DNA from: a virus
Direction: 5' to 3' (one strand)
Virus record (IMG/VR): IMGVR_UViG_3300010885_073058
Coordinates: 1 to 63,299 of that record
DNA length: 63,299 nucleotides
The translations under genes and the position numbers were made by a program. Under the pieces are notes generated by a model. It ran no database searches and was not told the origin of the DNA. It worked only from the letters and a program-made list of their open reading frames with translations. Shown in pieces: positions 44,765-52,817 of this stretch; position 1 is the first letter of the stretch; each line of letters begins with the position of its first letter.

Positions 44765-47164
44765 ATGTCATTTATCAAGCTGCAGCCTGAGAACTTCGAT
44801 TCGTTCTCTCTCACGCTGCGGCCTCGCGCCGAGTTTGTGTCGTCTTCAAGCGGGATCACAGGATCAGTTCGGCTGATAGAGCGCCCGAGCTCCTATCTTA
44901 AGGAAGAAATTGCCATAGGCGCGAGAGGGACGACAGAGTTTGTAGAAGATCCTGCAGGTCCTGCATATATCGAGTCACTGAGGCAGGACATAATTGCTAA
45001 TACTACAGATCGACCTGCTCTTCTATCTGATTACATTCGTCTTGTAAATCTCTTAGCTGAGAGTAGGAAAAACGACATCGTCAGTCCTGTCCAGAGAATA
45101 ACACAGTCGATCGACTTTGATCGCAACTCATTTACTAAAAGTATCATCAAGAACGTGCTGATGCCTCAGTACCGATCTGTCTACACAGATTGCGACTACT
45201 CTTATAAGAATTATCACACGATCAACTTCTTCACAGCGTCGTCTGTTCCCAGTGATAGTGCGATCATCTATCCCAATATTAATGATCAATACACACTGAC
45301 AGATGCTTTTAGCTTTGACTTCTATATCAATCCCAGGTATCTTGCAGATGCTGGTGCTTCTTTTAGCGCAGGCGCAATCTTGCACATGTCTTCGTCGCTG
45401 TGTGTATCTCTTTTAACAGGTTCAAACAAGAACGCAGACGGTCAAGTTGATCAATTTCGTCTTGCTGTTGGTTTTAAACACAGCGCAAACGTCTCACCTA
45501 GTAGCATTAATGCTGCTCAAGCTAACGGCTCAAGAACATATCCTCAAGATCTAGTCTACGTCAGTGACGACAATCTTTTGAAGAATAACAACTGGCACCA
45601 TGTCTCAATTCGCTGGGGTTCGGCATACAACAACGGAACAGGATCATTTACTGTTGACTCCACAACATCGTCTTTCTACTATCCAAGCAGCTCAATTGTG
45701 GGAAGCCAAAAGCCTGACGTAGTCATCTTAGGAAATCAGTATATTGGCAGCGATGACACAGCTAAGTTTTTTAACAGTGTAGTTGCTAATTCTCTCAATG
45801 GAGAAGGCGTAACGCAGCGAGACACAGGCACAACAGATCCTGTCGGATTTACATTTTCAAGCCCACTCAATGCCGAAATACATGAAGTCAAAATTTTCAA
45901 TAGAGTACTGACAAATACAGAAGTTAGTTATTACAGAACAAATGGTGCCGATATTGGCACATCTGGATTGATTTTTTACGTTCCTCCTTATTTCACAAAT
46001 TTTAGTGTAAGAACACAATTAGATTATGTTACACCCATTGCAAAAAGTATTTTTTTACCTGGAACTCCTTCGACAATAGTTCCACGTACTCCATTCAATA
46101 TACCACTTGCTTTGGGCACGCAAGTTTTTTCGCCAAATCTTCAAAATTTCTTATTTGATCAAGTTGCAAGTTCACCAGAACGTGTTAGAGCAAGTAGCGT
46201 TAACTATGCGCCTCGTCTCTTTAAATTGACAGGCAGTATAAACACATCATACACAGCAGGAGATTACGCAATTGATCATCTTTTCGAAGATCCTGCATTC
46301 ATTAAACGTGCTTATACGATACTTCCATGTGATAATGGTTTTTTGTCACCTAACTATAACCTCCTCGTAAGCGCGTCAGATGGTGTATACAATCAATTTT
46401 TATCTCAAGCAGGCAATGATGTTACGTCAATATCACTTTTAAACATAGACACGACTCTAAATCCAACATCACTAGGTACAGGATCTATTGATTTAATCAC
46501 TAATTTTTTAACACCTAATAATTTTGGATTTGATGCAACATACTACAGCGGCGGAGCTCGAGGACGTCTAGGAACAGTTACATCACTCTTTTCTTTCAAT
46601 ACAACGTCGTCTTTTGCTGACATATCAAGCAACCTCTCGACGATCTACCAGGTTAGCAATCTCTACTACGGCAATCAGATCTTCCCACAGTCATTTACTT
46701 TGTCGTCAACAGCATTGACAGGATCTGGCGGAAAGATCAACATCACGCTTAAGGACAACGGCTTTGGAGGCCTCTATCGCGCAGATGCGGTCACACCCCC
46801 GCCGGCATGGGCGACCGTAGGTAACCTCTTCTATGATGAGGGACTTGCCATTATCAAGTCACCCCACCTCTACTACTTCGGTAAGGATAATTTCTCTGTC
46901 TCGTTCAATGGGTCGCAGAATATCCACACATATACCATAGATGCTATCTGTCCAGCTGGAGAGATCAACTCATCATCAAATCCGAGTTACCTATCATTCC
47001 CGCCTACAAATGAACAGAATGAAACGGCAGATAACTTCGTATACATCACAGGCATCAATATTCACGACGACAACTTCAACGTTATTATGAGAGCAAACCT
47101 GGCACAACCAGTACTCAAGAGGCCCGATGAAGAATTTCTCTTTAGAATCAAGTACGACATGTGA
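44765..47164 (+). CDS. Large tail protein with LamG-like domain and shared C-terminal domain
   Basis: The 799-residue protein has an N-terminal part, a LamG-like domain at about residues 165-400 (FSFDFYINPRYLAD, NNWHHVSIRWGSAYNNGTG and AEIHEVKIFNRVLTNTEV) and a C-terminal domain (about 680-799) matching that of the preceding 397-residue protein: NLFYDEGLAIIKS, INSSSNPSYLS, FVYITGINIHDDNFNVIM and EFLFRIKYDM. GAAGGAGAAAG precedes the ATG. The LamG part likely binds glycan, and the C-terminal part docks it to the tail. It overlaps the resolvase gene by 38 bases. Confidence 0.65.
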   Translation: MSFIKLQPENFDSFSLTLRPRAEFVSSSSGITGSVRLIERPSSYLKEEIAIGARGTTEFVEDPAGPAYIESLRQDIIANTTDRPALLSDYIRLVNLLAESRKNDIVSPVQRITQSIDFDRNSFTKSIIKNVLMPQYRSVYTDCDYSYKNYHTINFFTASSVPSDSAIIYPNINDQYTLTDAFSFDFYINPRYLADAGASFSAGAILHMSSSLCVSLLTGSNKNADGQVDQFRLAVGFKHSANVSPSSINAAQANGSRTYPQDLVYVSDDNLLKNNNWHHVSIRWGSAYNNGTGSFTVDSTTSSFYYPSSSIVGSQKPDVVILGNQYIGSDDTAKFFNSVVANSLNGEGVTQRDTGTTDPVGFTFSSPLNAEIHEVKIFNRVLTNTEVSYYRTNGADIGTSGLIFYVPPYFTNFSVRTQLDYVTPIAKSIFLPGTPSTIVPRTPFNIPLALGTQVFSPNLQNFLFDQVASSPERVRASSVNYAPRLFKLTGSINTSYTAGDYAIDHLFEDPAFIKRAYTILPCDNGFLSPNYNLLVSASDGVYNQFLSQAGNDVTSISLLNIDTTLNPTSLGTGSIDLITNFLTPNNFGFDATYYSGGARGRLGTVTSLFSFNTTSSFADISSNLSTIYQVSNLYYGNQIFPQSFTLSSTALTGSGGKINITLKDNGFGGLYRADAVTPPPAWATVGNLFYDEGLAIIKSPHLYYFGKDNFSVSFNGSQNIHTYTIDAICPAGEINSSSNPSYLSFPPTNEQNETADNFVYITGINIHDDNFNVIMRANLAQPVLKRPDEEFLFRIKYDM

Positions 47165-47687
47165 CACGATCCTCGGGCTTGACATCTCAACGTCCTGCAC
47201 CGGTTACGCGATTGTGACGACAGACGTGGGTAAGGTAGTTGAGGTAGGAAATTTTAAACTTGATAAGTTTGATGACTTCTTTGACAAGTGTGACTCATAT
47301 AGGGCAGCCCTTGCAGCAGTATCCGCCAGACACGTGGGTATCAAGAAGATCTGCATCGAGGAGAACTTACAGGCATTCCGCCCGGGCATGTCATCTGCCA
47401 AGACGATCAATACACTCGCGCGATTCAATGGAGCTGCCTCGCTGATCGCCTACGAAGTTTGTAGGTCGAAGCCCATCTTTCTCAATGCCACTTCAGCGAG
47501 GTCAAAGCTGGGCATCAAGCTTGACCGCAAGTCAGACGTGTCCACGAAGCAGCAGATCTTTGAGTTCGTGAAGCCTCAAATTGACATTGAGTGGCCCACC
47601 ACGAGGACGGGCGGCGTCCAAACATCTTGCTACGACATGGCAGATGCATACGTGCTAGCTCGCGCAGGCTGGTTGAACAAAGAGTAG
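47127..47687 (+). CDS. RuvC-like Holliday junction resolvase/RNase H-fold nuclease
   Basis: The 186-residue product has the RNase H-fold catalytic acids in RuvC order: ILGLDISTSCTGYAI near residues 15-29 (first Asp), KKICIEENLQAF near 73-84 (Glu) and SCYDMADAYVLARAGW near 167-182 (last Asp pair). It should cut branched DNA before packaging, the role of endonuclease VII in T4, which is a different fold. The ATG at 47127 lies 38 bases inside the previous gene; no better in-frame start precedes the first motif. It opens the DNA module. Confidence 0.8.
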   Translation: MKNFSLESSTTCDTILGLDISTSCTGYAIVTTDVGKVVEVGNFKLDKFDDFFDKCDSYRAALAAVSARHVGIKKICIEENLQAFRPGMSSAKTINTLARFNGAASLIAYEVCRSKPIFLNATSARSKLGIKLDRKSDVSTKQQIFEFVKPQIDIEWPTTRTGGVQTSCYDMADAYVLARAGWLNKE

Positions 47688-47690
47688 ACG

Positions 47691-47708
47691 TATCTTACTA
47701 TTAAGATA
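47691..47708 (+). promoter_or_regulatory. 7-bp hairpin ending on the primase start codon
   Basis: TATCTTA (47691-47697) pairs with TAAGATA (47702-47708) around CTAT. The last paired A is the first base of the ATG at 47708; a second ATG follows at 47711. It could restrain initiation, like the hairpin at 18404. All but two of its pairs are A-T, so it is only modestly stable. Confidence 0.4.
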
Positions 47709-48670
47709 TGATGACCGTCACTTCGACTGAGAAGATACGATTTCTGCGTGGTATCTTTCGGGACATTCATGTTTCAAGAGATGGAAATGACTGTGCAGTT
47801 GCTTGTCCAAACTGTAAGACACCTGATAAGAAAAAGCTCTCGATCAACGTCGAGACGTGGAAGTACCACTGTTGGGTGTGCGGCGTAAAAGGAGGAAATC
47901 TTCGATCGCTCTTTAAGCAGTACTACACACCCGAAGTTGTTGTTGCTTTTAGAGAGAGATTCGGCATAGGTGATGATGATACGACAGAGGTTCCCACTGT
48001 CGAAGTTGTGACATTACCCGACGGTTTGAAGCCCGTAGCACACGTGGCAAACTCTAAGAATCCTAATTTCAGAGCGACGTACAACTATCTGATGCGCCGC
48101 GGGTTAACTGAGCGTGACATGTGGTACTGGAAGATGTGTGTCAGCAGTGAGAATAGATTTGACAGGCGTGTCATCATTCCTTCGTTTGACTCTGACGGGG
48201 ATCTCAATTACTACGTCACGCGCTCGATTGACAAGGACACAAAGCCGCGCTATGTCAATTCAAAAGCAAACAAGACTGAGATTATCTTCAATGATCTAAT
48301 GGTCGATTGGTCAAAGCCCGTCGTGATCGTTGAGGGAGTCTTTGATGCGATCAATGTCGGGCAGAATGCCATCCCAATACTTGGATCTTATCTACCACAA
48401 TCTGCTGCTCTTTTTGCAAAGATCGTGGCAAATAATATTCCAGTGACATTAGCACTAGATCCGGACGTTGAGGACAAGATGCACAAGATTGCAGGAGATC
48501 TGTACAAGTTTGGCATTGATGTCCGTCAAGCAGACATCACGGGCTTTAAAGACATCGGAGAGATGCCTCGCGACGTTGCTAAGCAGCGGCTCGCAGATGC
48601 AAAGGCATGGTACCCCAAGATCAGCATGTTACACAAAATTAGCAAGATATCGAGCGGATCTATTCTGTAG
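47708..48670 (+). CDS. DNA primase (zinc-finger and Toprim domains)
   Basis: The 320-residue protein has an N-terminal zinc-binding region with CPNC near residues 33-36 and CWVC near 55-58. A Toprim domain follows, with VVIVEGVFDAINVGQ near 203-217 (catalytic Glu) and LALDPDVED near 248-256 (DxD). These are the two units of DnaG/T4 gp61-type primases that lay down RNA primers for lagging strands. It has no helicase domain, so it must pair with a separate helicase outside the window. The start is ATGATG; either ATG could serve. Confidence 0.85.
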   Translation: MMTVTSTEKIRFLRGIFRDIHVSRDGNDCAVACPNCKTPDKKKLSINVETWKYHCWVCGVKGGNLRSLFKQYYTPEVVVAFRERFGIGDDDTTEVPTVEVVTLPDGLKPVAHVANSKNPNFRATYNYLMRRGLTERDMWYWKMCVSSENRFDRRVIIPSFDSDGDLNYYVTRSIDKDTKPRYVNSKANKTEIIFNDLMVDWSKPVVIVEGVFDAINVGQNAIPILGSYLPQSAALFAKIVANNIPVTLALDPDVEDKMHKIAGDLYKFGIDVRQADITGFKDIGEMPRDVAKQRLADAKAWYPKISMLHKISKISSGSIL

Positions 48671-48685
48671 CACATATTTAAGGTT

Positions 48686-49045
48686 ATGCCCAGAAATCTA
48701 AAACTTCGACGCGTCATTCTCAAAGAGATGGCTGATATACTTGCTGATGATGCTCTCTTTACAACAATGTCACATCAAGACGACTCTCCTGTCGGAAATA
48801 TTGAAGATGAGACTGTAGACGAGGGCGGCGACTGCGGTTGCGGCTGCGGCGGAGCGCCTGGAGGCTGCAGTGACAAGAAGCGTGGAACTGTTACGGCAAC
48901 AGCACTCTTCAAGAGAGGTCTCTATGAGATCATCGAGGACGCGATCGGTGTCTACGACCAATACGATGACGCTGATCAGATAAGCGATGAGATGATCGCA
49001 GAGATAGAGCACTTCAGCAACAAACTCAAGGCCTTTAGGAACTAA
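48686..49045 (+). CDS. Small protein with Cys/Gly cluster and head-protein-like N-terminus
   Basis: The 119-residue product starts MPRNLKLRRVILKEMADIL, an amphipathic helix like those of the small head-core-like proteins at 57926 and 58501. It then has a Gly/Cys-rich run, DCGCGCGGAPGGC (about residues 50-62), which could bind metal. It ends in a helical domain (ALFKRGLYEIIEDAIGVYDQY and then a second helix). The LKE in the first helix fits the (L/I)-x-E cleavage pattern of T4 prohead proteases. I do not recognise a named family. It lies between primase and recombination nuclease genes. Confidence 0.5.
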   Translation: MPRNLKLRRVILKEMADILADDALFTTMSHQDDSPVGNIEDETVDEGGDCGCGCGGAPGGCSDKKRGTVTATALFKRGLYEIIEDAIGVYDQYDDADQISDEMIAEIEHFSNKLKAFRN

Positions 49046-49047
49046 AA

Positions 49048-49055
49048 TATAAATC
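49048..49055 (+). promoter_or_regulatory. T4-type late promoter-like element (TATAAATC)
   Basis: TATAAATC matches seven of eight bases of the T4 late consensus. It sits three bases after the stop codon at 49045 and 29 bases before the ATG of the fused nuclease gene, which lacks a Shine-Dalgarno. The spacing fits a transcription start in the gap. Confidence 0.45.
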
Positions 49056-49083
49056 TATCGTTTCTTGTCTAAGATTAGAACAT

Positions 49084-52000
49084 ATGAAAGCGTTCCATAT
49101 CTCAGACATCCATTTTAGAGGCCTGTCTCGACATGACGAGTATAGGAAGTGTTTCACTAGATTGTTCGACATTGCGCGGAAGGAGAAGCCAGATGTCTTC
49201 TTTGTCGGTGGTGACATTGTTCACTCAAAGACGCAAGGCATCACACCAGAGCTGATTGATATTCTGTCTTGGTGCTTTGAGACTATGGCAGAGATCGCGC
49301 CTGTCCATATGATCCTAGGCAATCATGACGGCCTCATCCACAACAAGAGCCGTCAAGATGCGATCACACCCATCATCAATGCGCTAGGCAACAAGCGCAT
49401 CTATCTATACAAGAAGTCAGGTGTTTATCCAACAGGTCTGCCTGGCATTAACTGGTGTGTCTTTTCGTGCTTTGACGAGGAGGGGTGGGACGATGTCAAG
49501 CCCGTCAAGGGTGAGATTAACATCGCGTGCTTCCACGGTGCAGTACGTGGGTCATCGACTGACTCCGACTGGAAGATCAACGGTGAAGTGACTGCAAGCT
49601 TCTTTGATGAGTTTGACTACACTTTCCTGGGTGACATCCACAAGCGTCAAAATGTCACAGGTGTCGGTGTCATCGCGTATCCTGGTTCGTTCATCCAGCA
49701 GGATTACGGTGAGGATGTTATCAAGGGCTGCCTGCTGTGGGATATTAAGTCAGCAGTCGATTACAGCTGTAAGTTCATCCACATTATTAATGACTCACCA
49801 TTTGTAACAATTGGTTACCGCGGTGATCTTGATGAAACTTACCAGATGATCGACGGCGCACCTGCAGGTGCACGTGTCCGAATTGGCTCTGATGTTCCAG
49901 TGCCTCCTACAACTCTGCACCTCATTGAATCGAAGCTGCAAGCTGAGAAGTCTCCGAAAGAGATTGTCTATAAGATCGCAGATCTAGACGCTGGAAAAAG
50001 CCTTGCAAAGACAAGTGGAACACCTGTAACAGATCTCAGGCAGCCTAGCACAATCAAAGAGCTGATTCGCGACTTCTATGCTGACTCAGCGTTACCAAAA
50101 GACAAGTTTGAGCGTGTCGATGCAATTGTCGACAGGTACATGAAGTCACTTGATTTGGGCGGAGATGAGGATCGAAACTACAGCTGGTCACTTGATAAGC
50201 TGACTTTTAGGAACACATTTGCGTTCCGCGGCGACAATGAGATCGACTTTACCAAGTCATCAGGCATCACGGGTATCTTTGGCAAGAACCGTGCTGGAAA
50301 GTCATCCATCATTGGCAGCCTTGTCTACTGTCTCTTCAACACATCAGATAGAGGATCCCTCAAGAACCTCCACATCATCAATGATAAGGAGGACACATGC
50401 GATGCAGAAGCAGACATTACAGTAAAGGGCGACAAGTATAAGATTTCTCGCAGAACTAAGAAGACGGTCAATAAGAAGGGCGATGTCAACGTCAACACGA
50501 CCCTGGGCATCACAAAGCTTGACACGGATATGCAGCTAAGTGACGTCTCAGATGAACAGCGTCGTGAGACAGAGAAAGTGCTGCGACAGCTAATTGGAAC
50601 TGCAGATGATTTCTTCATGACATCGCTTGCAGCTCAAGGCAACCTCAATAAGTTCTTTGAGGAGAAGTCGACCGCTCGGAAGCAGATCATTGGAAAGTTT
50701 CTTAATCTTGATATTTTTGACGCGCTTTATGAGCGGTCACGCGAGGATCTTGTGCCACTTCGTGCCTCATTTAGAGGGCGACGTGACAAGCAGCAGATTG
50801 ATGCAAAAATTGCTGATGCTGTTAAGATGCTAGCAGTTGAGAGAGAGAAAACTTCTGAACTTGACAATGCGCACAGCGATCTTACTAGGAAGCTAGCAGA
50901 TCTACGTGTCATCATCAACGGTGACACATCAGTCGAAGCAGCTGTTAAGCTACGTGAGCTCGAGCAGCGCAGGGATCGTCTTGCTGATAAGCGCAAGGAT
51001 CATGCATCTCAAATTGAAGATGCTAGCACGCTACGCTCTAAGCACACAGTGCGTCTTGAGAAATTCAGCGCACTGAAGGAAAAATTTCCTATTGATGAAC
51101 TTCGACAGAAAGTTCAATCACAAAGGTCGCTAGAGACTAAGCTTGAAGCTGCGAATAGAGAGCTGCAGCAGCATCTTAAATCTCTAGGAAGACTGAATGA
51201 AGATGTTGGAATTCTATCAACAGTTCCATGCGGTGATGAATTTCCAACGTGTCCATTCATCAAGAAGGCATTTGAGAGCAAATCAAAGATTGGCCAGGAA
51301 CAACTAGAAGTTGAAGAGCAGCGGAAGTACATCAAGCAGCTTCAATCTGTTATTAATGAAATAGCCGAGCAAAATCTTGACGAAAAGGTCAAGAAATACG
51401 ACTTAATGCTCCAGGAAGAGCGAACACTGCAGTTTGATGTTAGTAAGCTTGACCTGAAGATTGAGCATGCAGAGACGTCACTCAAGACTGTCGACGGTGA
51501 TCTTGATACATGTAATCTTGAAATTGATCGTCTTAGCGCAGTTGTTAAAGACTCAGACAACTTGTGTGGCGTCTATGACAGTATCAAAGAAGTAGAAGAA
51601 GAGCTTGAGAAGACACGTAAATTGCAGCTCACAAATGCAAAGAACGTCGGTGCTCATGAGACATCGATAACAACACTTCAGAGCGAGAAAGAGACACTTG
51701 AGCGTGATCTTGCAGACCTCGAGATCTTTGAGCTGTTTAATGTTGCAATGTCAAAGAAGGGCCTCCCGTCACGTCTAATCTCTAAACTACTTCCTCTAGT
51801 CAATGCTGAGATCCAGAACATTCTGCTCGGTGTCTGTAATTTCACAGTCGAGCTTGAGGTGGACGAGGAGTCGAACTCACTTGAAGTTTACATTAACTAC
51901 GGTGACAAGCGACGGATAATTGAGCTAGGCTCAGGAATGGAAAAGATGATCTCTGCAATTGCAACAAGAGTTGCTCTCATCAATATGTCATCTTTGCCTA

Positions 52001-52203
52001 AATCCAACATCTTCATCATTGATGAAGGGTTCGGTGCTCTTGATGATACCAACCTTGAAGCATGTTCACGCCTCCTGCGGTCACTGAAGAAGCACTTTAA
52101 CCAGATCCTTATCATCTCACACGTGGATGCAATTAAGGATGCAGTTGATAACTTTGTTGAGATCAATTGGATTGATGGAGGCGCAAGTGTCAGATACTCC
52201 TGA
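49084..52203 (+). CDS. Fused SbcD-SbcC-type recombination nuclease (gp47 and gp46 in one chain)
   Basis: A single 1039-residue chain carries both subunits. The first part (about residues 1-340) is an Mre11/gp47-type metallophosphoesterase: HISDIHFRG near 5-13, VGGDIVHSK near 40-48, LGNHDG near 78-83 and FLGDIHKRQ near 181-189. The second (about 365-1039) is a Rad50/gp46-type ATPase: Walker A in GIFGKNRAGKSS near 396-407, long coiled coils with a C-x6-C hook (CGDEFPTC near 716), a signature LGSGMEKM near 946 and Walker B IFIIDEGFGALDD near 975. It resects DNA ends for recombination-dependent replication. T4 has these as separate genes, so the fusion is unusual. No frameshift or internal stop is seen. 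Confidence 0.85.
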   Translation: MKAFHISDIHFRGLSRHDEYRKCFTRLFDIARKEKPDVFFVGGDIVHSKTQGITPELIDILSWCFETMAEIAPVHMILGNHDGLIHNKSRQDAITPIINALGNKRIYLYKKSGVYPTGLPGINWCVFSCFDEEGWDDVKPVKGEINIACFHGAVRGSSTDSDWKINGEVTASFFDEFDYTFLGDIHKRQNVTGVGVIAYPGSFIQQDYGEDVIKGCLLWDIKSAVDYSCKFIHIINDSPFVTIGYRGDLDETYQMIDGAPAGARVRIGSDVPVPPTTLHLIESKLQAEKSPKEIVYKIADLDAGKSLAKTSGTPVTDLRQPSTIKELIRDFYADSALPKDKFERVDAIVDRYMKSLDLGGDEDRNYSWSLDKLTFRNTFAFRGDNEIDFTKSSGITGIFGKNRAGKSSIIGSLVYCLFNTSDRGSLKNLHIINDKEDTCDAEADITVKGDKYKISRRTKKTVNKKGDVNVNTTLGITKLDTDMQLSDVSDEQRRETEKVLRQLIGTADDFFMTSLAAQGNLNKFFEEKSTARKQIIGKFLNLDIFDALYERSREDLVPLRASFRGRRDKQQIDAKIADAVKMLAVEREKTSELDNAHSDLTRKLADLRVIINGDTSVEAAVKLRELEQRRDRLADKRKDHASQIEDASTLRSKHTVRLEKFSALKEKFPIDELRQKVQSQRSLETKLEAANRELQQHLKSLGRLNEDVGILSTVPCGDEFPTCPFIKKAFESKSKIGQEQLEVEEQRKYIKQLQSVINEIAEQNLDEKVKKYDLMLQEERTLQFDVSKLDLKIEHAETSLKTVDGDLDTCNLEIDRLSAVVKDSDNLCGVYDSIKEVEEELEKTRKLQLTNAKNVGAHETSITTLQSEKETLERDLADLEIFELFNVAMSKKGLPSRLISKLLPLVNAEIQNILLGVCNFTVELEVDEESNSLEVYINYGDKRRIIELGSGMEKMISAIATRVALINMSSLPKSNIFIIDEGFGALDDTNLEACSRLLRSLKKHFNQILIISHVDAIKDAVDNFVEINWIDGGASVRYS

Positions 52204-52429
52204 TATTACACCGCTGTTTTGCCTTGTCTGTGAGACAGTAATGGTAGGTCAAGATGACGTTGATTACCATCGATTGTTTCAGTGCTGCACAGCGTGCGGT
52301 ATGAAGTGGGCTGAGACGAACCGCACACAATGGCAGATGGGTTGGCGCCCTAGTATTGATGATGTGTCTTCTGAAGTTATTAATAGAAGATCACACATAT
52401 TTAACGAAATAGATATACTAAGAGGATAG
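52187..52429 (+). CDS. Small zinc-ribbon protein
   Basis: A GTG at 52187, six bases after a strong GGAGG, gives an 80-residue protein starting SDTPDITPLF; the 5' end overlaps the fused nuclease gene by 17 bases. Cysteine pairs CLVC (about residues 12-15) and CTAC (about 33-36) form a likely zinc ribbon, and the rest (WQMGWRPSIDDVSSEVINR) is helical. An in-frame ATG at 52127 would create a 77-base overlap and lacks a ribosome site. Function unknown; DNA or protein binding is likely. Confidence 0.6.
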   Translation: MSDTPDITPLFCLVCETVMVGQDDVDYHRLFQCCTACGMKWAETNRTQWQMGWRPSIDDVSSEVINRRSHIFNEIDILRG

Positions 52430-52433
52430 TCGC

Positions 52434-52817
52434 ATGCTTTCAATGCAACAAGTAAACACGCTCGGGCAGCTTATCGATACAACATTCGGTAAAAGCTCAA
52501 CAACAGCAGCACCAACAGTCTCAATAAAGATGACACTACAGGGCAACTCTCTCATCGTTAAGTACACAACACTAGTTCACTTTGCTTCTGAACAATCTAT
52601 GAGAGAGCAGACTAAGGAGCTTGAGCGTGCTGCCGTACAGCTAACAAAGAAATCAATTGATCAAGTTGAGAAAGATTTCAAGAGAATTGAAGGTAAGACG
52701 CTCAATCTCAAGAAGAAGACAACTGACAATGGCATCGAGCTGATTAGCATGTCACCTTACAATCCACGTAAGGTCGCCTACTATAGATTTAATACGACAT
52801 ATGAAATCGATGTATGA
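52434..52817 (+). CDS. Conserved-looking hypothetical protein before the terminase
   Basis: The 127-residue product has PTVSIKMTLQGNSLIVKYTTLVHF near residues 27-50 (a beta hairpin), a central helix EQTKELERAAVQLTKKSIDQVEKDF and a C-terminal KVAYYRFNTTYEIDV. No metal or nucleotide motif is present. AGAGGA precedes the ATG. It overlaps the terminase start (ATGA), so it may help packaging. A terminase small subunit (gp16) would be expected in this place in T4, but the beta-rich fold does not obviously match it. Confidence 0.5.
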   Translation: MLSMQQVNTLGQLIDTTFGKSSTTAAPTVSIKMTLQGNSLIVKYTTLVHFASEQSMREQTKELERAAVQLTKKSIDQVEKDFKRIEGKTLNLKKKTTDNGIELISMSPYNPRKVAYYRFNTTYEIDV

